Positions 38,758 to 47,739 of a stretch of DNA of 64,000 nucleotides are shown piece by piece; the stretch's first letter is position 1, and every line of letters begins with the position of its first letter. A model generated the notes under the pieces. It was not told the origin of the DNA. It saw nothing but the letters and a program-made list of their open reading frames with translations, and made no database searches. The DNA comes from a marine bacterium B5-7 (GTDB lineage: Bacteria; Pseudomonadota; Gammaproteobacteria; Arenicellales; CAJQKF01): assembly GCA_021604525.1 (NCBI GenBank), contig BQJD01000005.1, forward strand, positions 62,001 through 126,000, given 5' to 3'. The translations under genes and the position numbers were made by a program.

Positions 38758-38811
38758 CAGATTTTCCTGATAACCATTGCCATGACCGGCCGGTTTCTGC
38801 AATTCGTCAGG

Positions 38812-38945
38812 ACCTGTCTCAAACTGGCTGCAACCAGCCGATACGGTGTTAAATGCTCACTCAAATGCTCATTTACCCATGTAAACTGCGTGTTTTTTCT
38901 TCCATTTGCCTTGTCCTGGCGACCTTCGCTCAGTTTGAGACAGGT
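38812..38945 (-). repeat. 134-bp palindromic repeat, copy A
   Basis: Perfect 15-bp terminal inverted repeats (ACCTGTCTCAAACTG at 38812, its complement ending at 38945). Read on the minus strand it shares the blocks GGACAAGGCAAA and CATTTAACACCGTAT with copies B (58018) and C (60977), in the same order, plus a small internal hairpin around TTTACATGGGTAAA. No coding potential. It fills most of the 296-base gap between the secreted protein and the membrane protein at 39054. Confidence 0.85.
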
Positions 38946-39053
38946 TCCAGTCATGCACCGACATAAACCTGCGTCGATAAAATCAAACACCTGACCCATA
39001 TACATACGTCGGTCACTTCAAGCACGAGGTGGGCCGGTTGGCTACTGCTTGCC

Positions 39054-40304
39054 ATGCTGATCCTGGCCGTGCTTCGCCCCTTGGGCTACGGCATGACAGT
39101 TTGGCTGTCTGCGGCAGCCGGTTGGGGTGCCGCGGTTTTACTGTGGCCGAAAATCACTGGTAAGCAACGTATTCAGGCGTTGGCAATACTCGCTGTCGGA
39201 ATACTTTTCGCACTGGCAGGCTTCACTCGCGGCGCACCCGTGTCACTACAACAGGCGTTCGGTCAAAATCAGATGATTCTCGCCATGCTGGCAGCAGTCA
39301 GTTTTCTGAAGCTTACCAACCGACCGACTCGTGAGGGTGACGCGATACCGACCGGACCTGGGGCGTTCATTCGAACCCTGGCCGGGGTCCACCTGTTTGG
39401 CGCGGCAATCAACATCACCGCCCTGGTTATCATTGCTGATCGACTCGCAGCTCAGGCCCCATTCAGGCATCTGCAGGCACTCAGTCTGAGTCGCGGTTTC
39501 TGCCTGTCGGTGATGTATTCACCTTTCATTGCCGGTATGGCGCTGGCACTGGCATTATCTCCAGGAGCACGACTCGACATAGTGGCGTTGGCCGGTATTC
39601 CCTATGCGGCAGTTGGCCTGATGTTAACAGCGTGGCACTTAAGTCTTGCGCACGGCGACGAAGTGGCCGTATTCAAGGGATATCCAATCCATCTTGAAAG
39701 CCTTTGGTTTCCAGCGCTGTTGGCCGTGCTTGTCGCCATCGTTCACGGTATGTACCCAAGACTTTCGATATTGCTTCTAATATCGTTCCTGGCACCTGTG
39801 ATGGTGGTTATCATTGTGATCCATGGGGACGGGAGAAGTGCAGGAGTTACGCGTTTGACGCGCCATGTCGAAACAATTCTGCCGCAAATGTCTGGCGAAC
39901 TCCTATTATTCCTCTCTGCCGGAATTCTTGCCGCCGGCTTGACCTCTCTGGCATCAAGCATGGGTAACCCGGTACCGTTCGATGAGTTCGATTGGCTGGC
40001 TGGATCGCTGACCCTGACTACCATTGTTGCCCTGAGCATAATCGGCATACACCCGATCATCTGTGTGTCATTTTTCGCACCATTAATCATCCCGCTTGAT
40101 CCACAGCCGGATCTGGTGGCGCTGGTGTTTGTCATGGGTTGGGCCATCGGCTGTACCGTTAGCCCATTCTCTGGTACTAATCTCACCATGCAGGGTCGCT
40201 ACGGCATCAGCAGTTGGTCGATAACCCTTGGCAACCTCGGCTACTGCGCACTCATGGTGGTAGTCGGCTGGGGCTTCATATACGGCTTCACGCGGTTTGT
40301 CTGA
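39054..40304 (+). CDS. Polytopic membrane protein, possible ion-transporter-type permease
   Basis: 416 residues, about 11-12 hydrophobic helices. Segments such as SSMGNPVPFDEFDWLAGSLTLTTIVALSIIGIHPIICVSFFAPLIIPL and GCTVSPFSGTNLTMQGRYGISSW suggest two inverted halves with helix-breaking SP/SG loops, as in ion-transporter superfamily carriers, but I cannot name a family. The frame stays open upstream to 38967 and already encodes hydrophobic residues before the only normal start codon (ATG 39054), so the first helix may be shortened or the start may be unusual. The upstream neighbour is repeat copy A. Confidence 0.65.
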   Translation: MLILAVLRPLGYGMTVWLSAAAGWGAAVLLWPKITGKQRIQALAILAVGILFALAGFTRGAPVSLQQAFGQNQMILAMLAAVSFLKLTNRPTREGDAIPTGPGAFIRTLAGVHLFGAAINITALVIIADRLAAQAPFRHLQALSLSRGFCLSVMYSPFIAGMALALALSPGARLDIVALAGIPYAAVGLMLTAWHLSLAHGDEVAVFKGYPIHLESLWFPALLAVLVAIVHGMYPRLSILLLISFLAPVMVVIIVIHGDGRSAGVTRLTRHVETILPQMSGELLLFLSAGILAAGLTSLASSMGNPVPFDEFDWLAGSLTLTTIVALSIIGIHPIICVSFFAPLIIPLDPQPDLVALVFVMGWAIGCTVSPFSGTNLTMQGRYGISSWSITLGNLGYCALMVVVGWGFIYGFTRFV

Positions 40305-40463
40305 TCAGACATGACGCAGACTCACACAATCCTGAATTTCCTGAATACCGGATATCTGCGCCTTATGCCAACGCTGTAATCGCGGCGTGATAAACTTGGC
40401 CGTTCCGGTGACCTGATTGTTACCTCGAACATTTTTTCATCACAACTTTGCATTCTTCACCAC

Positions 40464-41183
40464 ATGCCCATGACGAACGAGACGTCCGTCGGTAAAAGAC
40501 CCGAACACAAACCTCGGCCACTCATCGACCTTTTGGTGAGTATCGTGCTGCCTTCCGTCATTTTAATGAAACTCAGTGGCGACGAGTATCTTGGCGCTGC
40601 ACCAGCCCTGGTTGTGGCTTTGGCATTTCCGCTATCGTGGGGTTTATTTGAACTGGCGCGATACCGGAAGTTTAATTTTATCGCCTTGCTCGGCCTTGTC
40701 AGTGTGCTTCTGACGGGTGGTATCGGGCTGCTTAAAATCGATCCGAGCTGGCTGGCCATCAAGGAAGCGGCGATTCCAGGCATTATCGGGCTGGTAGTGC
40801 TTGGTTCGACATTCACCCAGTATCCACTGGTACGCACACTGCTGTTCAATCCGAATTTCCTCAATACCGAACAGATACATCAGCGACTGATTGCCAACAA
40901 CAATCTCGGGCGTTTCGAATTGAAACTGCTGAAGGCAAATTATCTTCTGGCAGGAACCTTCGTATTTTCTTCAGTCATGAACTATGTCATCGCCAAATGG
41001 ATCGTACAGAGCCCGGCGGGGAGCCAGGCATTTAACGAAGAACTTGGACGCATGACGCTGGTCAGCTATCCGATGATCGCCATTCCTTCGATGATAATGA
41101 TGATCGGTATATTCTGGTATTTATGGCGCACCATACATGGGTTGACAGGACTGGATCTCGAAGAGATCCTGGTGCAAAAATAA
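40464..41183 (+). CDS. VC0807-family membrane protein
   Basis: 239 residues with about six helices. The opening DLLVSIVLPSVILMKLSGDEYLGAAPALVVALAFPLSWGLFE and the TGGIGLLKIDPSWLAIKEAAIPGIIGLVVLGS block are typical of the VC0807-like family, whose function is unknown. The gene stands alone and converges on cytochrome c'. A 159-base gap before it holds nothing I can name. Confidence 0.75.
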   Translation: MPMTNETSVGKRPEHKPRPLIDLLVSIVLPSVILMKLSGDEYLGAAPALVVALAFPLSWGLFELARYRKFNFIALLGLVSVLLTGGIGLLKIDPSWLAIKEAAIPGIIGLVVLGSTFTQYPLVRTLLFNPNFLNTEQIHQRLIANNNLGRFELKLLKANYLLAGTFVFSSVMNYVIAKWIVQSPAGSQAFNEELGRMTLVSYPMIAIPSMIMMIGIFWYLWRTIHGLTGLDLEEILVQK

Positions 41184-41209
41184 CAATTCAGATTGTTGAA
41201 TCTACATTA

Positions 41210-41246
41210 ACCGTAGGCGGGACCGCACAAACAGCCCGCCCACGGT
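41210..41246. terminator. Hairpin between convergent genes
   Basis: ACCGT and GGCGGG on the left pair with CCCGCC and ACGGT on the right (one mismatch in the stem, 13-base loop). It lies between the VC0807-type gene and the cytochrome c' gene, which converge. T-runs are weak on both sides. Confidence 0.55.
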
Positions 41247-41280
41247 AAGCGAAACAGACTACTTAACCATTTTCCCTGGA

Positions 41281-41733
41281 TTATTCCTTACTGCGGTAAT
41301 CATCGTGGCATCCCTTGCACGCACCGCCGAGTTTCTTCAGGGCCGCACCCATATCGCCGTTGTTATCAAAGGCATTGCCGACACCCATCGCGGCATCCTG
41401 AAAGTTCTTCAGAGCCATTGCGAACCCATCCGGATCAGACCAAATTTCAGGTTTCGCTCTGGTTTCGCCAAAGTCTGAACCCTCAGGAAATATATCGCCT
41501 GCAATGGTGCTGATATCGACCAGGCCGCGAACGTGAACACCCATATGCGACGGATCGCCCGCCTTGTTTCCGGCGATAGCAAATAATGCGCCGGTATGGC
41601 CACCAATCACCCTCATTACGTTCTGTCGATACTTGATCACGTCTTCGGTTTCAGCCGCGTTGAGCACCTGTAACGGCAGCAATGCGAAAAGCGCGATAAT
41701 TGCACCGTGTCGGCGAAAATTTGTCATCATCAT
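41281..41733 (-). CDS. Cytochrome c' (class II c-type cytochrome)
   Basis: 150 residues: a signal peptide (cleavage near VLNA-AE) and a four-helix bundle with the single heme motif CKGCH near the C-terminus, followed by DDYR, as in cytochromes c'. Such periplasmic proteins bind NO or protect against it, or carry electrons. A GGAGA site precedes the first of three Met codons. The gene is monocistronic. Confidence 0.88.
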   Translation of the reverse strand: MMMTNFRRHGAIIALFALLPLQVLNAAETEDVIKYRQNVMRVIGGHTGALFAIAGNKAGDPSHMGVHVRGLVDISTIAGDIFPEGSDFGETRAKPEIWSDPDGFAMALKNFQDAAMGVGNAFDNNGDMGAALKKLGGACKGCHDDYRSKE

Positions 41734-41825
41734 GGATGTCTCCTTGTTTCACAGTTGTTTTATAAAACCCGCAACAATATAAACACCTCAGCGGCGAGAA
41801 TATTTCACGGTATTGCTAAATTTTA

Positions 41826-43928
41826 ATGAACTTATTGAAAGTCTGCCTCGCCATGACCTTTAGCCATCCGCTCTTCAAATATCTCATCCTGGCCGGAATA
41901 CTGGCCCTTTCGCTGTGGATTCGCGTTAACAATTTTGCAACCCATATCGAGTTCGAAGATCGCTATTTCGACGCGGGTCTGCCGCTGATAGTGAATGTCG
42001 ATGGCTACTATTTCCTCGACCTTGCCCGCGATCTACTTACCAACACTTATAGCACGTTCGATACAGAACGAGTGCTTCCGGATGGCACAGCCCGACCCTC
42101 GCCGCCGCCGTTGCTATCGGCTCTGACTGCAGCAATCAGTTGGTTAAGCGGCACCGAACTCGAATGGATCGCCGTCTTTGTGCCGGCGATTCTGGGTGCA
42201 CTGATCGTCATCCCGATGTTTGCATTAGGCTGGGCCTTCGGCGGCTCGCTGGTAGCCGCTATCGCCGCATTGGTTGCGGCATTGTCACCCCATTTCCTGG
42301 TACGCACCTCGCTGGGCTGGTTCGACACCGATTGCGGTGTGGTCGCACTTGCGCTGACCAACACCTGGCTTGTCGTGCGCTTTGCAGATGCAATAAATAA
42401 AGTATCTGACGATGACATTCGCCCGTGGTGGTGGCTCATCGCGACTATTCCGGTGACGATGGTGTTCGTCTGGTGGTGGGAGTTTGGATCGGCACCGGCA
42501 CTGGCATCGGCGTTACTGCCTTTGGCTGCAGCGCTTACCTTGCCCTCTCTGCATAAGAAATCCCGTGTCGTTATCCTGATACTTGGCATCACAACTGCGG
42601 CATTAGTCGAATGGCTTACACCGGGAACCCTGGCCAGTTTCTCGTCAAAACTTTTCTACCTTCTCGAGATCGATGATGATTCGTTTCCTTCTGCTGCAAT
42701 CAACGTTGCCGAACAGCGCAATCCGGATATAACCGAAATTGCGCTTCGATCCATGGCCGGCTGGCCGGGTTTCATTCTCGCACTAATCGGCCTGCTCATA
42801 CTGGTTGTACGTCAACCGCAACGGGCTATCCTGCTGGTATTTCCTTTATCAGTTGCCTTCCTTTCACTAGTTGCTGCGCGTTTCATGATCTTTGTCGGCC
42901 CTGTAGTTGGTCTCGGCATCGGCATGCTGGTGAAAACCATATACGATACCGTCACGGTGCCGAAGCTGAAATGGATTGTGACTGGCACGGTGATCGCAAT
43001 CGTACTAGCTCCGCTCCTGCTACATGCCTACCGCGACGATGCCATCTCTCCCTTGCGTCTGCCGTACCAGGTCGCAGCAATGAAAGAGTTGAATGAACTC
43101 TTACCAGGTGATGCAGCCATCTTCGCTGACTGGTCCCATGGTCATCCACTCAAGTATTTATCGCGTCGAGCAATATTTGCTGATGGCGCTCACCACTCCG
43201 GACGACGCGTGTATGGATTCAGCAATCCACTGGCCATGACCGATGCCCGTCAAGCTGCCAATGCGCTGCGCTTTTATTCAGTCTATGGACCCAAGGGATA
43301 TGACATGGCCCAAAGCCTGCTTGATGCCGACTGGAATACCACCATGAACTTTCTCGCCCGCGGATTCGCAGCAGGTCCCGACGCTGTAGCGGTATTTCCG
43401 GATACTACCGGCATCAACGATCAGGACATCCGCCGGCAATGGGTTGACCTGCTATTTCCGGTTGCGACCCGACCTATCTATATATATCTGGATTTCGACA
43501 AGATTCGTACACCCTGGTACACATTCGGTAGCTGGGATTTCACAAAACGCGAAGGCCAAAAGTTTGCCCACACTCCGATTTTGAATCTCAAGGTCATTGG
43601 TCACACGGTCTTCAACGACCGTGTCATGTTTAACCTCGACACGGGTGATGCGCAGTATCTGGGGCAACAAGTTCCCGTCCGGCGCATCATTGTCCTGAAC
43701 AAGAGTGGGCAACGATATGTGCGAAATATCAGTAAGCTAAAAGGCTGGAACCTCGAGATCGATCTCAATCGCGAAAGTGGTCTGTTGTTCAGTGATAACG
43801 TTGCCGATTCTGTGGGCAGACGATTGTATGCAGGCAATATGGATGTTCGTCCTTACTTCGAACCGGTGCTCGATAATCTCCCTTACGTCGGTGTTTGGCA
43901 GGTGTTACCCGATATGTTGCTGCACTGA
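41826..43928 (+). CDS. STT3/PglB-like oligosaccharyltransferase with altered WWDYG motif
   Basis: 700 residues: about 13 helices and a C-terminal periplasmic domain. STT3 features include Asp59 in the first loop (NVDGYYFLDLARD), DxD at 167-169 (GWFDTDCG), Glu296 in INVAEQRNPD, Arg352 in AARFMIFVG, and the segment PGDAAIFADWSHGHPLKYLS...FADGAHHSG, which aligns with the PglB WWDYG block and its DGG downstream. At 435-439 the motif reads DWSHG, so the sequon-binding Asp is Ser and the first Trp is Asp. The family transfers a lipid-linked glycan to Asn of N-x-S/T; the changed motif implies different acceptor recognition or a different reaction. No glycan-assembly genes are seen in the window. Confidence 0.8.
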   Translation: MNLLKVCLAMTFSHPLFKYLILAGILALSLWIRVNNFATHIEFEDRYFDAGLPLIVNVDGYYFLDLARDLLTNTYSTFDTERVLPDGTARPSPPPLLSALTAAISWLSGTELEWIAVFVPAILGALIVIPMFALGWAFGGSLVAAIAALVAALSPHFLVRTSLGWFDTDCGVVALALTNTWLVVRFADAINKVSDDDIRPWWWLIATIPVTMVFVWWWEFGSAPALASALLPLAAALTLPSLHKKSRVVILILGITTAALVEWLTPGTLASFSSKLFYLLEIDDDSFPSAAINVAEQRNPDITEIALRSMAGWPGFILALIGLLILVVRQPQRAILLVFPLSVAFLSLVAARFMIFVGPVVGLGIGMLVKTIYDTVTVPKLKWIVTGTVIAIVLAPLLLHAYRDDAISPLRLPYQVAAMKELNELLPGDAAIFADWSHGHPLKYLSRRAIFADGAHHSGRRVYGFSNPLAMTDARQAANALRFYSVYGPKGYDMAQSLLDADWNTTMNFLARGFAAGPDAVAVFPDTTGINDQDIRRQWVDLLFPVATRPIYIYLDFDKIRTPWYTFGSWDFTKREGQKFAHTPILNLKVIGHTVFNDRVMFNLDTGDAQYLGQQVPVRRIIVLNKSGQRYVRNISKLKGWNLEIDLNRESGLLFSDNVADSVGRRLYAGNMDVRPYFEPVLDNLPYVGVWQVLPDMLLH

Positions 43929-43930
43929 TT

Positions 43931-45322
43931 TCAACTACCCGTCTTCGGACGACCCAATACCACCGAGGATAAACCGTAGTAACGTGCAAAGCAGGTATTG
44001 GCGAAATGCTTTGGATTACGAGTGATGTCACGCGCAAATCGACGTCCGAGATTGACTTCGCCACCGCGTGTATTAACCCGCTTGCTAAAGTAAAGCGCAG
44101 AGATCGTCAAGTCACCTTCACCTCGTTCAAGTGCCTCGGCAATTCGCTGCTGGCGGGCCAGATCCTGATCGTGAATTTGCTGATATCCGATGAACACATT
44201 ACGCGCATCGAACACAAGAACAGTCAGTACCAGTGCGCAGGCGGTGATCAAGATGCGTCTCGTAAAAGTCGCAACACGCAGACCATCATAAGTAAACAGG
44301 TTGGACGGGAATAGCGCCATTGCTGCGACGATAAAAAAGAACTGGCTTGGAAATGCGACTCGCCCATTGAACACCATAACCGGCGCACCCAGCGTCGCGT
44401 AGGCGCACAGCACACCGGTGGCAATAAAAGCAGCGAAGATTACCAGCCGATCAATGATGTCAGCCGGTCGTGTCAATATGGCAATGACCAGAAAAACGAT
44501 GATCGTAATCAGAACAAGCGTGTCGAAGTGATACAACAAGTGAGTCGTAACGCCGAAAAGCTTGTTTAACATCGGCTCCTGACGGCCAACCACTTCGATT
44601 CGGGCATAGTTGCCAGGCGCAATAATGAGCACAGCCGTCCCGACCACCCAGGATAGATAGCCCGCTTTTGCCCATAACGGCCAACGACCGCCACGTATGA
44701 AATGGACCCCGATAAACAGTAGTGCACCGACCACTGCCACCGCAACCGAGATGTGTTCAAGCCACATACCGCCAAGGAAACACAGCAAGACGTAGCCGAT
44801 CATTTTGAATCGACCAATCGAACTGGAATTTAAATCAAGCGAACAACGAACCAGGGGCAACAGGCAAACACATGCTAACGCGACACCCCAAAGATACTGA
44901 ACCGAACCCGTCTTCCATAGTATCGCCTCACCGAACACCCGCGTGGCGAACCATAGTAAAGCACTAAATATGATCACCCATACGAGGTTACCCATGAGTG
45001 AACGGGCACCAAGCCGGACCAGTAAAAACCCGCCGAGTAACGTGTATATAACGCCGTTTAATATGGCAAGGATTACGACTCCACTACCGTTGCCCGAGAA
45101 AAACAGGTAGTTGGCAAACATCACCGGGTAACGGCCGGACCAGCGCATATATTGCTTGGCCGCTGCCTTAAATGCTCTCATCAGGCTGAAATCATGATAT
45201 GCCCGACATAAGTCGTCAGCGAAAAGTGGAATCAGATAATTGACGACACCGATGTATGCGGCAAAAATCGCCAGCAGAATCAGCGCCGGGACATATGCCC
45301 TTGAAGAAATATTTTTGTGCAT
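43931..45322 (-). CDS. GT-C-like multi-spanning membrane protein (DUF6056/GtrII-like)
   Basis: 463 residues with about ten helices and a long Asp-containing loop after helix one (PLFADDLCRAYHDFSL). ADD in the first periplasmic loop followed by GRYPVMFANYLFF is typical of DUF6056/GtrII-type proteins, which are related to GT-C glycosyltransferases that use polyprenyl-phosphate sugars. It ends two bases from the STT3-like gene and faces it, so the two are neighbours but not co-transcribed. The activity is unproven. Confidence 0.6.
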   Translation of the reverse strand: MHKNISSRAYVPALILLAIFAAYIGVVNYLIPLFADDLCRAYHDFSLMRAFKAAAKQYMRWSGRYPVMFANYLFFSGNGSGVVILAILNGVIYTLLGGFLLVRLGARSLMGNLVWVIIFSALLWFATRVFGEAILWKTGSVQYLWGVALACVCLLPLVRCSLDLNSSSIGRFKMIGYVLLCFLGGMWLEHISVAVAVVGALLFIGVHFIRGGRWPLWAKAGYLSWVVGTAVLIIAPGNYARIEVVGRQEPMLNKLFGVTTHLLYHFDTLVLITIIVFLVIAILTRPADIIDRLVIFAAFIATGVLCAYATLGAPVMVFNGRVAFPSQFFFIVAAMALFPSNLFTYDGLRVATFTRRILITACALVLTVLVFDARNVFIGYQQIHDQDLARQQRIAEALERGEGDLTISALYFSKRVNTRGGEVNLGRRFARDITRNPKHFANTCFARYYGLSSVVLGRPKTGS

Positions 45323-45485
45323 GGTTATCGTTATAGCGGATGTCCGATATCAGGCATTCGTGAATCTGTTTGATTCTAGCAATTCAATGTTGCCAGCGAA
45401 CTCGACTACAAACAACATAACATCGATAATCCCATTCAACCTGATTGAAACGGTATATACCCCTACTGGTAAGGACTCAAGCCTG

Positions 45486-46304
45486 ATGAATAATACTGAA
45501 TCTAAAACGACTGAGCCCAATGGTATTGTTTCCGAAAGAATGGATATTGGAGTCATCGGCACTGGTGAATTTGCAAGCTACCTCATCGATGGTTTCATGC
45601 GTGATAAAGCTGACACAAGCATTATTGTTTCACCACGGGGGCGCGAACATTCTGCGCAACTGGCGAAACGCTACGGTGTTCGTATTGCACGAGACAATGC
45701 CGAGGTGGTCGCCTGCGCTGATATGGTACTGATCGCAACCCGTCCGGCGCAGTTAATCGAGGCTATTGCAAATGTGCCATGGCGAGCCGGGCAGCTTGCA
45801 ATTTCTGTCGCAGCCGGCATCTCGCACAAGGAATTATCCGCTCAGGTTGCACCGGCGGATGCAGTTTTGTGCATGCCAACCAACAGCGCGATGATTGGCG
45901 CCAGTATCCTGCCGATGTACCCGGCCCATCATAAAGCCGGTCAATTACTCAAGGCATTGGGTGAACCGGTGGTTATGCCGAATGAATCTGCATTTGAGGC
46001 CAGCGCAGTACTTGGCGCCCATTACGGCTTCGTCCTGGCGCTGCTTTCAACTACCTGTGACTGGCTTACCCAACACGGCATCGCCACTAAAGAGGCACGA
46101 TTATTGAGCTCCCGCCTGTTTGAGTCGGTTGGAAAAATCAGTGCTCATCGAAGTGAGAAAGGCCTGCAAGAACTGGTCGGCGAACTTCGTCTTCCTGGAG
46201 GCATAACCGAATTCGGCCTGGTTGCCCTCGCTGAAAAACAAACATACGACAGTTTTAGCGAGGTTTTAACCGGTGTTCTTAACCGCCTGAACCAACGGTA
46301 CTGA
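45486..46304 (+). CDS. ProC-like NAD(P)-dependent reductase (pyrroline-5-carboxylate reductase family)
   Basis: 272 residues from ATG 45486 (AAGGA site about ten bases upstream) or 254 from ATG 45540. A Rossmann fold starts at MDIGVIGTGEFASYLIDGF, followed by ATRPAQL and SVAAGIS typical of the P5C reductase family. The C-terminal dimer domain carries GLQELVGELRLPGGITEFGLVAL, matching the PGGTT-like signature as PGGIT. A true ProC would reduce P5C to proline; the variations (CMPTNSAMIG in place of the usual MPNTPA) make a related imine or ketimine reductase possible. Confidence 0.72.
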   Translation: MNNTESKTTEPNGIVSERMDIGVIGTGEFASYLIDGFMRDKADTSIIVSPRGREHSAQLAKRYGVRIARDNAEVVACADMVLIATRPAQLIEAIANVPWRAGQLAISVAAGISHKELSAQVAPADAVLCMPTNSAMIGASILPMYPAHHKAGQLLKALGEPVVMPNESAFEASAVLGAHYGFVLALLSTTCDWLTQHGIATKEARLLSSRLFESVGKISAHRSEKGLQELVGELRLPGGITEFGLVALAEKQTYDSFSEVLTGVLNRLNQRY

Positions 46305-46313
46305 GATTCTGAC

Positions 46314-46380
46314 GCCTCTGCCGCCGGCACAACGTTGCTATTATCAAAAGAATACATAGAACGCTTCTGACGGCAGAGGC
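46314..46380. repeat. Inverted repeat GCCTCTGCCG, 47 bases apart
   Basis: GCCTCTGCCG at 46314 and its exact complement CGGCAGAGGC at 46371 lie between the convergent ProC-like and lipoprotein genes. The loop is too long for a simple terminator, and no T-run follows on either side. It may form a weak bidirectional hairpin. Confidence 0.4.
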
Positions 46381-46404
46381 TATTTGGTTAGAGGGACGTA
46401 TAAG

Positions 46405-46806
46405 CTAGTTGGTTAATTTTACGCCGCTACCATTCGCTTTTATGTATCCCCATGTCGTTAAACCGACACCGTTTTTATACGTCACATCGATAACAGCATC
46501 TGCACCGATTGTTCGCGCCTTATCCATCAACGCCGCATTGGCTTGTTCCCTGGTAGGGTTTTTGTGGAAAGCCGTTAACTTTTTTACAGTTACTTCAATG
46601 GGTCCGACTTCGGTATAAGTCCTGCCCGGCAGGGAATCTTCCGAGATTATCACCGTTGACTCAGGAGAAAATTCAGTTGTGGAATTTGAGGTCGCATCGA
46701 CTGTTGGCTCCGAATCCACGTTCGAACTGACCCGATAAGAAGCACAGCCGGTTGTCGTTACCAGGCTTGCAATAATCAGCAGTAAACCAACATTTTTAAT
46801 CTTCAT
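46405..46806 (-). CDS. Lipoprotein of unknown function
   Basis: 133 residues from ATG 46806 (AAGGA site ten bases upstream; a GTG at 46815 is the alternative). A type II signal peptide ends at the lipobox TTGC. After a Ser/Thr-rich linker, a short domain (PGRTYTEVGPIEVTV; QANAALMDKARTIGADAVIDVTYK) resembles the YbjQ/heavy-metal-binding-type fold that assigns such domains to multimeric beta barrels. The outer-membrane location is likely because Ala follows Cys. Function not known. Confidence 0.68.
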   Translation of the reverse strand: MKIKNVGLLLIIASLVTTTGCASYRVSSNVDSEPTVDATSNSTTEFSPESTVIISEDSLPGRTYTEVGPIEVTVKKLTAFHKNPTREQANAALMDKARTIGADAVIDVTYKNGVGLTTWGYIKANGSGVKLTN

Positions 46807-47043
46807 AAAATTCACATCCTTGAATGTATTAGCAGGTTATCAGTCAAAAACAATCAACCGCACTGCGCATTTCCGCGCGTCGCGGCGCGCGAACAATAAC
46901 AAAACAGTCACGTAAAAGACATACCGGTTCCTGACCGAAATTATTTGATAGTCATTTACACCAATTCGTCCATGACTCTCCATTAGCAGCCAGTCAATGT
47001 GAGTGCTGACTTGCCTTTATGGTTAACTCTTGAAAAAATCAAT

Positions 47044-47070
47044 TTGACTCAATTTGTTAAGGAATATTAT
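47044..47070 (+). promoter_or_regulatory. Probable sigma-70-type promoter of the two-gene unit at 47110
   Basis: TTGACT (47044-47049) and TATTAT (47065-47070) are 15 bases apart, slightly short. Transcription would begin near 47077, ahead of the GGAG site and ATG at 47110. The rest of the 300-base gap between the lipoprotein and this unit shows no other feature I can name. Confidence 0.4.
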
Positions 47071-47109
47071 TCATTTACGACAGGATGGATAAAAGGAGAT
47101 ACGCAAGAG

Positions 47110-47739
47110 ATGAATGATTACAGTGAGCAGCCTGTCCTGATCGAGACAACCAGTCTCAAATCATATTTTCACGATTCCATTTCCACCATCCTCGATAAAA
47201 ATGAGAGTGATGTCGGCGACGATACCCGCGCCTACCTCATCAACCTGCTTCAACATTTCAGCCGTTCTGATCGATTTTTCGAATGGTTTGAACAACGCAC
47301 CACATTGCGACCGCTGGCCTTGTTGTACGGCGAAGCGGTACAGGCTCGAAATGTTAGCGAAAGACGTGCCATGTTACGACGTCTCGGTGACGTGGCATTA
47401 TTTGTTGCCGGGATTTTTCGACCAAGCCTGGAGCGCAAGGTTGTTGGCGTCGATTACTACATCAATATGGGTGGCGGCGCTTATGATTCCCTGTCTGACA
47501 GTCTCGCCCACACCGGCAAAAGCTCGCTCAATTGGCAAACATTTAAGGAACTCGCCGGTAACTTTGAAACGATTGTTGACGTTCTTGACGAATTCGCAGA
47601 ATCATCAGGCCTGCGCGGTTATCCAACATCGACGGTGGGAACCATTCTTCGGGACAACAACATTGAGTTAAAAGAGAACCTCAAGGAGGCAGATAATTTT
47701 TCTGATGGCTGTCTGGCAAAACCAGCTACGCGTCATTGA
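47110..47739 (+). CDS. Unrecognised cytoplasmic protein, partner of the next gene
   Basis: 209 residues from ATG 47110, with a GGAG site about 12 bases upstream; a GTG at 46999 is open but adds unlikely residues. Mostly helical and charged, no signal peptide or membrane helix. Distinctive blocks are HFSRSDRFFEWFEQRTTLRPLALLYGEA, RRLGDVALFVAGIFRPSLERKVVGVDYYINMGGGAYDSL and FETIVDVLDEFAE. The GGGAY segment with the two Tyr residues may be a binding site. It overlaps the next gene by 35 bases. I do not recognise the family. Confidence 0.6.
   Translation: MNDYSEQPVLIETTSLKSYFHDSISTILDKNESDVGDDTRAYLINLLQHFSRSDRFFEWFEQRTTLRPLALLYGEAVQARNVSERRAMLRRLGDVALFVAGIFRPSLERKVVGVDYYINMGGGAYDSLSDSLAHTGKSSLNWQTFKELAGNFETIVDVLDEFAESSGLRGYPTSTVGTILRDNNIELKENLKEADNFSDGCLAKPATRH

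Noticed and set aside
41800-41824. ATATTTCACGG-TATTGCTAAATTT, similar to the motif at the sigma-54 activator start (20818)
   Set aside because: Match is 21 of 24 bases but AT-rich and without the inverted half; could be chance, so it is not listed as a shared operator.
42047-42592. A 181-codon open frame antisense to the STT3-like gene
   Set aside because: Low-complexity Ser/Thr/Ala-rich translation typical of the reverse of membrane-protein codons; no ribosome site.
45240-45485. Upstream extension of the ProC-like protein
   Set aside because: The added residues have no family resemblance and overlap the divergent gene's start; a start at 45486 or 45540 is more plausible.
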